Source of the DNA: Marinobacter algicola DG893
GTDB taxonomy: Bacteria > Pseudomonadota > Gammaproteobacteria > Pseudomonadales > Oleiphilaceae
Direction of reading: 5' to 3'
NCBI RefSeq assembly: GCF_000170835.1
Contig: NZ_ABCP01000011.1
Coordinates: 1-64,000, forward strand
DNA: 64,000 nucleotides
In this document: one piece after another, positions 54,687-63,298 of the stretch
Position numbering within the stretch: position 1 is the first letter of the stretch
How the letters are laid out: every line of letters starts with the position of its first letter
Program-made: the position numbers and the translations under genes
Notes under the pieces: model-generated
Told to the model about the DNA's origin: nothing
Seen by the model: the letters and a program-made list of their open reading frames with translations, nothing else
Databases searched by the model: none

Positions 54687-55763
54687 ATGACTCTGTTGTT
54701 GAACAACGACGAAGCCGAACGCCTGCTGAAGATGCCGGAGGTGATTGACGAGCTGGCCCTCGCGTACAGCGATCTGGCCCGCGATCAAGCCATAAACCGC
54801 AATCGTTCGGATACCGCGATCCCGCGGCCGAAACTCGGCGCCAGCTATGTGTTTAAATCCATGGAAGGAGGCTACCCGCGGAGGGGCGTCTACGCCCTGC
54901 GAATCAGCTCTGACATCATTCAGTGGCCCAATAGGGCCGATGGTCAGCACCGCAAGGAAAAGCTGCCAGCGCTACCAGGTAATCGTTGGTTGGGCCTTGT
55001 ACTGCTGTTCAGCATCGACAATTGCGAACTGCTTGCGGTGCTGCCCGATGGCATTATCCAGCGCTTTCGAGTGGGCGCCACCAATGGACTGGGGATCAAA
55101 ATGATGGCGCGCCAGAATGCTCGCCGAATCGGCCTTATCGGCGCCGGTTACCAGGCCGGAACCCAGGCTCTGGCAGCTTGTGCGGTTCGAACCATCGAGG
55201 AAATCCGCGTCTACAGTCCTACCGCAGCCAAACGCCAGGCCTTTGCCGACGAATGGTCCGACAAGCTGGGCATACCGGTGATTCCCGTTGCCCATGCAAA
55301 AGAAGCGGTGGCGAACGCCGACATCGTGTTGTGTGCGACCAATTCAATGCAGCCGGTAATCCAGGCCGACTGGCTGGAGCCCGGCATGCATCTTTCCAGC
55401 CTGAAACGGTTTGAGTTGCCGGCGGAATGCTATCGGCGCGCCGACCGGGTCGCCGTCCACACCCGCCTGTGGGAGCCCGACATGTTGATGATGGGCGAGG
55501 AAAACATTCCCGATGACGAACTCTGGGCCAAGCGCAAAGCCGGCGATGGCATCGATTGGCTCAATCAGCCCGAGATCGGGCAACTGACCTCAGGCCAGAT
55601 ATCGGGACGGGACAACGATCAGCAAATCACCTGTTTCATGAACAACGTTGGCCTCGGGCTCCAGTTTGCCGCTGCAGGCGCACTGCTGTTCGAAAAAGCC
55701 CGTCAAACCGGCGCTGGCCGGGAGCTCCCACTGGAATGGTTCACCCAGAGCGTCGTTTCGTGA
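54687..55763 (+). CDS. Ornithine cyclodeaminase/mu-crystallin family protein 3
   Basis: 358 residues, the most divergent of the three. The Rossmann motif is GLIGAGYQA; the segment IIQRFRVGATNGLGIKMMA replaces QHMRVGGGAGIGAKYLA. The ALRISSDI segment lacks the lysine seen in RMKSD of proteins 1 and 2 (Ser in its place), which may alter or abolish the usual chemistry. It ends at a strong hairpin shared with the convergent hydrolase gene. Length is normal. Confidence 0.86.
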   Translation: MTLLLNNDEAERLLKMPEVIDELALAYSDLARDQAINRNRSDTAIPRPKLGASYVFKSMEGGYPRRGVYALRISSDIIQWPNRADGQHRKEKLPALPGNRWLGLVLLFSIDNCELLAVLPDGIIQRFRVGATNGLGIKMMARQNARRIGLIGAGYQAGTQALAACAVRTIEEIRVYSPTAAKRQAFADEWSDKLGIPVIPVAHAKEAVANADIVLCATNSMQPVIQADWLEPGMHLSSLKRFELPAECYRRADRVAVHTRLWEPDMLMMGEENIPDDELWAKRKAGDGIDWLNQPEIGQLTSGQISGRDNDQQITCFMNNVGLGLQFAAAGALLFEKARQTGAGRELPLEWFTQSVVS

Positions 55764-55792
55764 AAAAACGCCGGTGAGCTCACCGGGTTTTA
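55763..55792. terminator. Bidirectional terminator between OCD-like 3 and hydrolase 1
   Basis: CCGGTGAG (55771-55778) and CTCACCGG (55779-55786) form a perfect 16-base palindrome, flanked by an A-run (55763-55768) and GTTTTA (55787-55792). It overlaps the stop of the convergent hydrolase gene. Confidence 0.7.
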
Positions 55793-56478
55793 TCCCGGAG
55801 CTGATTCAAAACATCGTCAAGCGCCATCACGTCCGCATACTTGTGATGCAGATCGAACAGGCTGGCCTGGTGGGAAATAGGGTTGCGGTCAAACACGGCT
55901 TCTTCAACCAGCACCGTGTGAAAGCCATAGGAAAAACTGTCGGTCGCCGTGGCACGAACGCAGCCGCTGGTGCTTTCACCAACCATGATCAGCGTCTCGA
56001 TACGAAGACGCTGCAGATAGGTCGCCAGTGGTGTGCCATAGAAACAGCTGGCGCGTTCCTTGGCGATCACCAACTCACCATTTTCGGGCGTCAGCTCCGG
56101 GTGAATGTCGTAGGCGTTTTCAGAGGCCTGGCCCGATCGCCGAAAGGTCGCGCTGGCCTTACGCTGGTGGTCAGCATTGCGAAGATCTTTGGTCGAGAAG
56201 AGCACCGGCAGACCCTGTAAACGCATTTCATGCAGGATCTGCCGGGTTGGCCCCAGGGCCCGCCAGGCGAATTCACCGCAGGAACTCGGGTAATCTCGAT
56301 AAAGCTCACTCACCGGGCGCTCACCACCCTCATAACAGAGGTTGTAAAGATCGACCAGGAGCAGGCCGCAGCGGCCTTTGATACCCTTTTGCCGTCGGTA
56401 GGGTGCGTACAGGTCGTAAATTTCCTGTGGGTACAGGTCCTGCCAACAGTGGTTCTCAAAGTCATGATGCTCGGCCAT
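55780..56478 (-). CDS. Isochorismatase-family cysteine hydrolase 1
   Basis: 232 residues with the Asp-Lys-Cys triad: Asp43 in LLLVDLYNL, Lys140 in VIAKERASCF and Cys173 in GESTSGCVRATATDS. The C-x-R-A-T context resembles N-carbamoylsarcosine amidase and maleamate amidohydrolase more than isochorismatase itself, so amide or carbamoyl hydrolysis is the likely chemistry. It has no signal peptide. It is divergent from the first Bug-type binding protein and paralogous to hydrolase 2 (both share ASCF-x-x-TPL). Confidence 0.87.
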   Translation of the reverse strand: MAEHHDFENHCWQDLYPQEIYDLYAPYRRQKGIKGRCGLLLVDLYNLCYEGGERPVSELYRDYPSSCGEFAWRALGPTRQILHEMRLQGLPVLFSTKDLRNADHQRKASATFRRSGQASENAYDIHPELTPENGELVIAKERASCFYGTPLATYLQRLRIETLIMVGESTSGCVRATATDSFSYGFHTVLVEEAVFDRNPISHQASLFDLHHKYADVMALDDVLNQLRDKTR

Positions 56479-56530
56479 TCGGCGCCTCTCTTGTTGGTGT
56501 TGCCTTTTACTTCAGCTATCCTATATTAAA

Positions 56531-56557
56531 GAACGCCGTTCCATTTTTGCAAAACAA
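56531..56557. promoter_or_regulatory. Operator-like sequence in the hydrolase 1/Bug 1 divergent promoter
   Basis: GAACGCCGTTCCATTTTTGC followed by AAAACAA (56531-56557). It keeps the CCGTTCC block and an AA-AACAA right part of the 25-bp operator with one extra base between. It also contains the small palindrome GAACGCCGTTC. Confidence 0.4.
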
Positions 56558-56573
56558 TAAGAAGGTCACTGAT

Positions 56574-57602
56574 ATGAAAATAACTCCCTCGAACCTTGCC
56601 AGCATCGCGATCGGGTGCCTGCTTTCAATGGGCGTCATGGCCCAGGACAGCAGCGCAGAATCCTTTTATGAGGGTCGGACGGTTGAGCTAATGGTCGGTT
56701 TCTCCCCCGGTGGCGGTTACGACACCTATGCCCGCACACTTGCCCGACACCTGCCCAAACATTTTCCCGGCAACCCGAATGTGGTTGTCCGGAATGTTCC
56801 CGGGGCCGGCTCATTGGTTCTGATGAACCAGATCGCCAATTCCCTGCCCAAAGACGGCTCGGTGTTTGCGCTGGTCAATTCGGGAATTCCGTTCGAGCCC
56901 CTGTTCGGCAACAAACAGGCGAAGTTCGACACTCAGGAGGTCAACTGGGTTGGCAGTCTTGCAGACGATACGGTGCTGGGAATTGCCAATGCCGACAGCG
57001 GCATAGAACACTTGCTGGATCTGCGTGAGAAGAGCATGACCATGGGTGGCTCAGGCGCAGGCTCCAGCACCAATTTCATGCCCAGAGTTCTGGCAGAGCT
57101 GTTCGATCTCAATCTGACGGTTATCGCAGGTTACCCGGGCTCTACCGACATCGTACTCGCCATGGAGCGGGGTGAAGTCGACGGCATAGGGGGCCAGTTC
57201 ATGAGCACGATTATGACCCGCACCCCGGAGTGGCTGGCCGAAGACCGCAAAGTAAACCACATCTATCAATTATCCATGAAGAAACACGAGCTATTGCCCG
57301 ACGTGGATCTTGTCCGTGACATGGCCGAAACAGAAGACCAGCGTCAAGCAGTAGATCTGCTGGCTGCCAGCCTGATGTTCGCGCGCCCATTTGTGGCGCC
57401 TCCCGGCATAGATCCCGAGCGCCTGGACATTCTGCGCACGGCGATGGAACAGACGGCAAAAGACCCGGAATTTCTGGCTGACGCCGAGCGCCAGAGCTTG
57501 CCGGTCAATTTTGGTTCCGGGGAAGAGATGCACGCATTCTTTGCAAAAATCGAACAGACGCCCCCTCACGTTGTTGAGATCGTCGTGTCAGCGAAGAATT
57601 GA
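56574..57602 (+). CDS. Bug/TctC-family periplasmic solute-binding protein 1
   Basis: 342 residues from ATG 56574, with a signal peptide ending near SMGVMAQ. Typical Bug features are MVGFSPGGGYDTYARTLARHLPKHFPGNP and VVRNVPGAGSLVLMNQIAN in the N-terminal lobe and MERGEVDGIGGQF in the second. Bug proteins bind carboxylates or amides, often through two water molecules, and usually serve tripartite tricarboxylate (TctAB) transporters; none is in this window. It is divergent from hydrolase 1. Confidence 0.92.
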   Translation: MKITPSNLASIAIGCLLSMGVMAQDSSAESFYEGRTVELMVGFSPGGGYDTYARTLARHLPKHFPGNPNVVVRNVPGAGSLVLMNQIANSLPKDGSVFALVNSGIPFEPLFGNKQAKFDTQEVNWVGSLADDTVLGIANADSGIEHLLDLREKSMTMGGSGAGSSTNFMPRVLAELFDLNLTVIAGYPGSTDIVLAMERGEVDGIGGQFMSTIMTRTPEWLAEDRKVNHIYQLSMKKHELLPDVDLVRDMAETEDQRQAVDLLAASLMFARPFVAPPGIDPERLDILRTAMEQTAKDPEFLADAERQSLPVNFGSGEEMHAFFAKIEQTPPHVVEIVVSAKN

Positions 57603-57627
57603 TCAAATATTCGGCAAGGACATGACC

Positions 57628-58614
57628 ATGGCAGTACCGCTTAATCTGAGTCTCGCCATTGAACGTTACGATCGACACTTCCCGTTCTTCGACAACACCC
57701 TGCAACTGCCGGAGGGCCTGAACCTAACGGTTTACCAGACCGGTCAGTCTGCCCCACTGCGCGACGGCAAGGGTCGCCATGAACGCATGCTGCACGGCGG
57801 TGATTACGACGTGGCCGAGTTTTCTTTATCTACCTTTCTTATGGCCCGCGCCCGTGGCATGCCCATCGTCGGCATTCCCGTGTTTCCGCGACGCCTGTTC
57901 AGCTTCAGTCAGATGTGGGTGCATCCAGATTCGGACTTACACCAGCCTCGGGACCTGATTGGCAAGAAGGTCGCTATTTCTTCCTTTCAGACCACGCTGT
58001 CGCTGCTTGCCAAAGGGGATCTGAAATTTCAGTACGACACGCCCTGGGAACACATTCACTGGCTGCTTACCACACAGGAAAAAGTCCCGTTCGATTTCAA
58101 GCCCGGCGTCCGGGTGGACTATATCGGCGGTAGTCGGGAAGACGTGGCACAGAAACTGGCGAATCATGAAATCGACGCCTTTTTCCTGCCCCACCCGCCG
58201 CACTCGGTCGTTTCCGGTAAACTACCGGCGCGGCGCCTAATAAGCGACTGCCGGGCCGCAGAGATCGATTATTTCCGCCGTGTCGGTGACTTTCCGATCA
58301 TGCACGTGATTGCCCTCCGGCAGGAGCTGGCTCAACAGGAACCGTGGCTGGGCCGCGCACTTTACGATCTGTTCAATCAGGCCAATTCACTGGCCGAGGA
58401 ATATTACGAAGACCCCGGTTGGTCCCGACTGGCCTGGGGACGTCATTACTACGAGCAGGAAAAGGCCCTGTTCGGCAGCGATCCATGGGAGAACGGTTTT
58501 CGACGAAACCGGGCAAATCTCGAGCGCTTCATCCAATACTCCCAGGATCAGGGAATGATCGATTCGATCTACCCTCCGGAAGAACTCTTTGTGGACGACA
58601 CACTGAACACCTGA
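57628..58614 (+). CDS. Pht5-like (4,5-dihydroxyphthalate decarboxylase-like) substrate-binding-fold protein
   Basis: About 328 residues. ATG 57628 has AAGGA at 7 bases; the ATG at 57622 is too close. No signal peptide. The start LSLAIERYDRHFPFFDNTLQLPEGLNLTVY, then YDVAEFSLSTFLMARARGMPIVGIPVFPRRLFSFSQMWV, matches proteins annotated 4,5-dihydroxyphthalate decarboxylase, which have a periplasmic-binding fold but lie in the cytoplasm. Decarboxylase activity for the whole family is not secure. It follows Bug 1 by 25 bases. Confidence 0.78.
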   Translation: MAVPLNLSLAIERYDRHFPFFDNTLQLPEGLNLTVYQTGQSAPLRDGKGRHERMLHGGDYDVAEFSLSTFLMARARGMPIVGIPVFPRRLFSFSQMWVHPDSDLHQPRDLIGKKVAISSFQTTLSLLAKGDLKFQYDTPWEHIHWLLTTQEKVPFDFKPGVRVDYIGGSREDVAQKLANHEIDAFFLPHPPHSVVSGKLPARRLISDCRAAEIDYFRRVGDFPIMHVIALRQELAQQEPWLGRALYDLFNQANSLAEEYYEDPGWSRLAWGRHYYEQEKALFGSDPWENGFRRNRANLERFIQYSQDQGMIDSIYPPEELFVDDTLNT

Positions 58615-58688
58615 CCGCTTTGGTGTCAGCGACGGTAAAACTGTTTCAACAATCGTAACCGATAAGTTTTAGAAACCAGGGACTCATC

Positions 58689-59666
58689 ATGAAGTTAAAC
58701 CAGACACGCCCCATTGGCCTCGGTTGCATGAACCTGTCTCACGCCTATGGCAAGCCTTCTTCGCCTGAGCAGGCAAGTAAACTCCTGAATCTGGCCCTTG
58801 ATCTTGGCTACAATCATTTTGATACTGCAGCGTTTTATGGCCTGGGCACCAATGAACAATTGATTGGCGATGCGGTTGCCCATCGGCGCAACGAATATTT
58901 TCTGGCCAGCAAGTGTGTGTTGGTGCCGGACGAAAATGGCAAACGCTCACTGGATGGCCGTCCGGAACGCATCCGCCAAACCTGCGAACAAGCTCTCCGG
59001 CGCTTAAAAACAGACTTTATCGACCTGTATTACTTGCACCGGTACGATAAAAAAGTTCCGCTGGAAGACAGCGTTGGCGCAATGGCTGAGCTGGTCGCTG
59101 CCGGAAAGATTGGCGCTATCGGGTTGTCGGAAGTTTCGGCGGATACGCTTCGACGGGCTAACGCCGTGCACCCCATAAGTGCGGTACAGACAGAATACTC
59201 GTTGTGGACGCGCAATGCGGACATAGCGGTTATGGATACTTGCGCAGAACTGGGCGCCAGTGTTGTTGCCTTCAGTCCCCTCGGGCGGGGGTATTTAACC
59301 GGCACCCTGACGGATGTCACTCGCCTGGCCGACAGCGATATTCGCCGCAAAATGCCACGTTTCTCTGAAGACAATTACGCCAAGAACCTCTTATTGCTTG
59401 AGCCATTGAAACAGGTTGCCAATAACCACAATGTCTCAATGGCTGAAGTCGCTCTGGCTTGGGTCCTACAACGGGCCGAGCATATTGTGGCCATTCCCGG
59501 CACCTCGTCCGAGACCCACCTCAAAACCAACTTTGAGGCTCAATCAATCCGGCTTTCAAAGGCGGAATGGCAGCTTTTGAACGACGCCATTAACGATCAA
59601 AAGGTCCATGGCGCACGCTACAGCGAAGCGGCCCAGGCGGATGTCGATACCGAACAATTCGCCTGA
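58689..59666 (+). CDS. Aldo-keto reductase
   Basis: 325-residue NADPH-dependent carbonyl reductase of the (beta/alpha)8 type. The catalytic tetrad is Asp45 and Tyr50 in FDTAAFYG, Lys75 in LASKC and His117 in YYLHRYD. A C-terminal cofactor segment IPGTSSETHLKTNF is present. It fits the AKR12/13-like bacterial group. The substrate is unknown; a ketone or aldehyde intermediate of the local pathway is likely. It ends at a GC-rich hairpin shared with convergent Bug 2. Confidence 0.9.
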   Translation: MKLNQTRPIGLGCMNLSHAYGKPSSPEQASKLLNLALDLGYNHFDTAAFYGLGTNEQLIGDAVAHRRNEYFLASKCVLVPDENGKRSLDGRPERIRQTCEQALRRLKTDFIDLYYLHRYDKKVPLEDSVGAMAELVAAGKIGAIGLSEVSADTLRRANAVHPISAVQTEYSLWTRNADIAVMDTCAELGASVVAFSPLGRGYLTGTLTDVTRLADSDIRRKMPRFSEDNYAKNLLLLEPLKQVANNHNVSMAEVALAWVLQRAEHIVAIPGTSSETHLKTNFEAQSIRLSKAEWQLLNDAINDQKVHGARYSEAAQADVDTEQFA

Positions 59667-59669
59667 ACT

Positions 59670-59701
59670 CCGGGAAAGGCCCGGGTTTGGGCCTTTCCCG
59701 G
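59670..59701. terminator. Hairpin between aldo-keto reductase and Bug 2
   Basis: CCGGGAAAGGCCC (59670-59682) pairs perfectly with GGGCCTTTCCCGG (59689-59701), loop GGGTTT-like. It lies between convergent stops; T-runs are weak. Confidence 0.65.
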
Positions 59702-59709
59702 GCAGGGAT

Positions 59710-60732
59710 TTACATAGCGCTTTTCACCACCTCAATGACTTCTTCCGGGTACTCATAGGTTTCAACAACAATGGCCTGAGCCTCTTCACCGGTCACAAAA
59801 TCAATGCTCAGACTCTGATTCGCCGCATCCTCAAGAAACTCGGGATCCATGGCTGTTGCGGCCAGCGCTTTGCGCATGATGGCCACCCGCTCTTGGGGCA
59901 CTCCCGGAGACATGACGTAGGGGCGAGCAATCAACTGCCGGGCCAGGAACAGCCTCAAGACCTTTGTTTGCTTGTCCGTTTCCGCAAAGTCCATGACTAA
60001 AGGCACATCCGGCAGATCCGGGTGTTTTTCCAGCGCCATCTGAAAAAGCACATTCACCTCACGATTTTCAATCCAGCCGGGCCTCTGGGTTCTGGCGCTG
60101 CTCAGCAACCAGCTGCAACGCCCCTCTACTTCACCACGCTCCATCGCCAGCAGGATGTCGTTGCCGCCCGGGTACCCGGTAATAATGTTGAATTTGAAAT
60201 CGAAAAGCTCAGCCATCACCCTCGGGTAGATGTTGGTGCTGGCACCGGCGCCGGAAGCACCCACCGTCAGCGCCTTGGTCTTGAGATCCTGCCAGGTCTG
60301 CACGTCTGCGTCCTTGTTGGAAACGCAGAGGCTGGTGCCTTTGGACAGACTGCCCAGCCAGACGATATCAGCGGCTTTGTACTGTGCCTGATCATTGCCA
60401 AACAACGGCTCAAAGGCCATCCCCTGATTGACCGTTGCAAAGACGGTCCCGTCGTTGGGAAGTGTATTCGCCACCTGATTCATCAGCACAAGGCTGCCGG
60501 CCCCGGTGACGTTTCTGGGCACCACATCCGGATTACCCGGGATGTGCTTGCCGATATGTCGGGCAAGGGTTCGGGCGTAGGTGTCATAGCCCCCACCCGG
60601 AGAATGTCCGATTAGCAGATCAATGGTTTTACCGGCGTAGAAATCATCGGAGTTACTGGTTTGTCCGACAGCGGCGGCCGACCAGCAAGAGATGGCCATG
60701 ACAAGCGCCAGGAAATGTATCGTTGCTCGCAT
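59710..60732 (-). CDS. Bug/TctC-family periplasmic solute-binding protein 2
   Basis: 340 residues from ATG 60732, chosen because AAGGA is 8 bases upstream and the signal peptide (MRATIHFLALVMAISCWSAA) follows at once. LIGHSPGGGYDTYARTLARHIGKHIPGNP and VTGAGSLVLMNQVAN parallel Bug 1. Ligand-pocket residues differ (MAFEPLFGNDQ; GRCSWLLSS), suggesting a different ligand. Last gene of a leftward operon with Bug 3 and hydrolase 2. Confidence 0.92.
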   Translation of the reverse strand: MRATIHFLALVMAISCWSAAAVGQTSNSDDFYAGKTIDLLIGHSPGGGYDTYARTLARHIGKHIPGNPDVVPRNVTGAGSLVLMNQVANTLPNDGTVFATVNQGMAFEPLFGNDQAQYKAADIVWLGSLSKGTSLCVSNKDADVQTWQDLKTKALTVGASGAGASTNIYPRVMAELFDFKFNIITGYPGGNDILLAMERGEVEGRCSWLLSSARTQRPGWIENREVNVLFQMALEKHPDLPDVPLVMDFAETDKQTKVLRLFLARQLIARPYVMSPGVPQERVAIMRKALAATAMDPEFLEDAANQSLSIDFVTGEEAQAIVVETYEYPEEVIEVVKSAM

Positions 60733-60788
60733 GTTGTTATCCTTATTCATAGCATCAGTATTTTGTTGACAGCCTCTGATCATTCAAA

Positions 60789-61493
60789 CTAATCGGAAAC
60801 GCGTGACACACAGAGCGCTTCAAGCTCTGTCAGGGAAACAACAGACGCGTACTTGGCGCTAATGTCGAATAAATTGGCGCAATGGGCAAAGTGAGAGCGA
60901 TCAAAGCAGCAATCGTCAACCAGATAGGTTGTGTATCCGTGGGAGCACGCATCTACCACCGAAGCCCGCACGCAGCCGGATGTCGAGACGCCACAGACGA
61001 CCACTGTGTCGACTTTCCGCATCTGGAAATAGGAGTTCAACGGCGTCGCAAAAAAACAACTGGCTTTGGCTTTCTCCAGTACCCATTCACTCTCGAGAGG
61101 GTCGATTCCGGGCGGGAATTTCTGACCTTCGGGCGGCGATGGCCTGGACCTCACACGCTTGGTCGCGCCCCCCGCAAATACCTGATCAAGGCTGTCATTG
61201 CGGGTAAACACAACGGGCCAGTTTCGGTCGCGGAACAGCTGCAGCAACTGGGCGATCCGCGGCAACGCTTCCCAGGCCACCTCACCGCACGCGGTGGGAA
61301 ACTCTCGGATCGCGTCTGCCACAGGCTGGGGTCGGGAGCCGGTAAACGACAGTGTTACATCGATGACTATCAATGCCGGACGTTCACCAAACGGCTGTCG
61401 TTCTCCGAATCCAGATTGCAGGTAGAGCGCCCGTTCAGTTTCGGGCACTACCCTCATCCAATCTTTCTCCGACCACCCATCCTGTTCAGCCAA
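60789..61493 (-). CDS. Isochorismatase-family cysteine hydrolase 2
   Basis: 234 residues. Catalytic triad Asp45 (LIVIDVTLSF), Lys141 (VLEKAKASCF) and Cys174 (GVSTSGCVRASVVDA). It is paralogous to hydrolase 1, with a different loop (AGGATKRVRSRPSPPEGQ) near the active site. Likely an amidase or carbamoyl hydrolase. It lies between two Bug genes on the same strand, 57 and 31 bases apart. Confidence 0.88.
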   Translation of the reverse strand: MAEQDGWSEKDWMRVVPETERALYLQSGFGERQPFGERPALIVIDVTLSFTGSRPQPVADAIREFPTACGEVAWEALPRIAQLLQLFRDRNWPVVFTRNDSLDQVFAGGATKRVRSRPSPPEGQKFPPGIDPLESEWVLEKAKASCFFATPLNSYFQMRKVDTVVVCGVSTSGCVRASVVDACSHGYTTYLVDDCCFDRSHFAHCANLFDISAKYASVVSLTELEALCVSRVSD

Positions 61494-61523
61494 ACTGTAT
61501 CTCCTTCAAAAGAGTAAGCCGGG

Positions 61524-62564
61524 TTATTGCATCGCCTCATTCAGAAGCTGCACTATATGCTCGGGGTAACCGTAGACTTCTCCGAAAAACGTCTGCATTT
61601 CCTGGCCATCTACGAAGTCTATACTCAACCCCTGGTTGTTGGCATCAGCAAGAAACTCGGGATCCGCAGCCGTCTGTTCAAGCGCATTGCGCAGAGTCGC
61701 CAGACGCTCAGGAGCCATGCCCGGAGGCGCCACATATGGACGACCCATGATCAGTCGTGCGCCAAGAAGGTCAACGACCCGCCTCTGGTCGTCAGTTGTC
61801 GCCATTTCGCTAACCAGCGGAACATCTGGCAGATCCGGGTGGCGCTTGCGCCCTAGCTGGAAAACGATATTCACATCTCCGTCTGGCTCTAGCCAGTCCG
61901 GATTCTTGGCCTTGATCGTACTCAGGAATGCGCTCCCCATGCCATCGACTTCACCCCGCTCCATGGCCAGGCCAACGTCATTGCTGCCAGGATAGCCGCT
62001 GATGACGGTCATTTTCAGATCAAACAGTTCTGCCAGAACACGGGGAATCGTATTGGTGTTGGATCCGGCGCCGGTGGCCCCCACCGTCGCTTGCTTCGTT
62101 TTCAGATCCTGCCACTTAGTGATACCCGACTCTTTACGAAATAAGCCAACCGATGTAACCACACTCAGGTTTCCGAGCCAGCTCACCTCGTTGACATCGA
62201 ACTTGGCCTGCTCATTACCAAACAGTGGCTCGAAGGGCATTCCGGAGTTGACGGCACCGAGGACGGTGCCGTCATTCGGCAATGTGTTCGCAATTTGATT
62301 CATCAGAACCAGAGAGCCGGCCCCCGGGACATTCTTGACCACCACATTCGGGTTACCCGGAATGTGTTTACCCAGATGGCGCGCCAATGTGCGGCCATAA
62401 GCGTCGTAACCTCCGCCCGCAGAGTAACCAATCATGAGTTGAACAGTGCGGCCATTGTAGAACTCCGCTTCACTCTGTTCACTGGCTACAACCGGTCCAG
62501 AAGATAATGCGGTGTATGCGATGACAGTCAATGCCAGCAGGAACGATAAGCTCAACATTCTCAT
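61524..62564 (-). CDS. Bug/TctC-family periplasmic solute-binding protein 3
   Basis: 346 residues from ATG 62564 (AAGGTAA about 9 bases upstream), with signal peptide MRMLSLSFLLALTVIAYTALSSG. Bug signatures are MIGYSAGGGYDAYGRTLARHLGKHIPGNP and NVPGAGSLVLMNQIAN. It is closest to Bug 1 in FEPLFGNxQAKFD and MERGEVDGMGSAF. First gene of the Bug 3 - hydrolase 2 - Bug 2 operon, with the cupin gene 121 bases upstream. Confidence 0.92.
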   Translation of the reverse strand: MRMLSLSFLLALTVIAYTALSSGPVVASEQSEAEFYNGRTVQLMIGYSAGGGYDAYGRTLARHLGKHIPGNPNVVVKNVPGAGSLVLMNQIANTLPNDGTVLGAVNSGMPFEPLFGNEQAKFDVNEVSWLGNLSVVTSVGLFRKESGITKWQDLKTKQATVGATGAGSNTNTIPRVLAELFDLKMTVISGYPGSNDVGLAMERGEVDGMGSAFLSTIKAKNPDWLEPDGDVNIVFQLGRKRHPDLPDVPLVSEMATTDDQRRVVDLLGARLIMGRPYVAPPGMAPERLATLRNALEQTAADPEFLADANNQGLSIDFVDGQEMQTFFGEVYGYPEHIVQLLNEAMQ

Positions 62565-62652
62565 CTCAATGATTACCTTTTCGTTGTTTTGTTTAGAAAT
62601 AATCACCCCTAGTAAACAGGGATCTGAGGAGCTTGGATAATGAAGAATTGGC

Positions 62653-62670
62653 GTTTTCAAATAACAGAAA
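62653..62670. promoter_or_regulatory. Weak operator-like sequence upstream of Bug 3
   Basis: GTTTTCAAATAACAGAAA (62653-62670) shares ATAACAGAA with operator copy 2 and a GTT at the corresponding left end with one extra base. The left half-site is poor. Confidence 0.25.
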
Positions 62671-62685
62671 GGAATTTATGTCTAT

Positions 62686-63246
62686 TCAGGTTCGCTCTGG
62701 TGAAGAAACAGGATCTTCTGAGATTTGCTCGGGCTTGAACCGACGGCGCGGCACCTGGCTTAAATCTGTACTCAAAAATCTCAATACAAGAGCAGGTTCT
62801 GGCGTCGGAACCCGGGTTGAATGAATATCGCCGGGCAGGTACGCAACGGTATCACCACCCTTGAGCCGATCGATACGATCTACCCGCAAGGTGTTGCTGG
62901 TAGCATCGTATGCGTAAACCGGAATTTCCGCTTCACCTTCATAGACGCCATATACGACCCAATAGGGCCCATGATCATGAGGCGTATTGGTGCGATAGCC
63001 GGCGTGATAGTGGTTCATTTGAATGAACCCGTGGTCCGGGTGTGTATAGAGAGGGAAGCCCGATGATTTTTCGGCTTTCAGGTTGCGCACCCATGCGGTG
63101 TCAGGCGTTGTGGAGCGCAGCCATTCACTCATCAGCTCACTCACGCGATGCGCTGTGTCCGTGTCTTTGGCGCTTTGCGGTTGCCACAGGTCATTGATAG
63201 CAGAGATGTACTGCCGGAAAGCAATGTCGTTTGCTGGCTTGTTCAC
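62686..63246 (-). CDS. Cupin-fold protein
   Basis: About 186 residues from GTG 63246, which has a perfect AGGAGG 8 bases upstream; the ATG at 63276 has none. A cupin metal site is suggested by PHDHGPYWVVYGVYEGEAEIPVYAY and a later His in GDIHSTRVP. The overall pattern recalls cysteine-dioxygenase-like cupins, but the family is not certain. It has no signal peptide. It follows a PcaB-like lyase by about 50 bases and is probably in the same operon; it could be a dioxygenase, an isomerase or a lyase. Confidence 0.72.
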   Translation of the reverse strand: MNKPANDIAFRQYISAINDLWQPQSAKDTDTAHRVSELMSEWLRSTTPDTAWVRNLKAEKSSGFPLYTHPDHGFIQMNHYHAGYRTNTPHDHGPYWVVYGVYEGEAEIPVYAYDATSNTLRVDRIDRLKGGDTVAYLPGDIHSTRVPTPEPALVLRFLSTDLSQVPRRRFKPEQISEDPVSSPERT

Positions 63247-63298
63247 GTTCTTGACCTCCTGGAATCCCAACCCCATTGCTTCTACTCGAACGTTGAGC

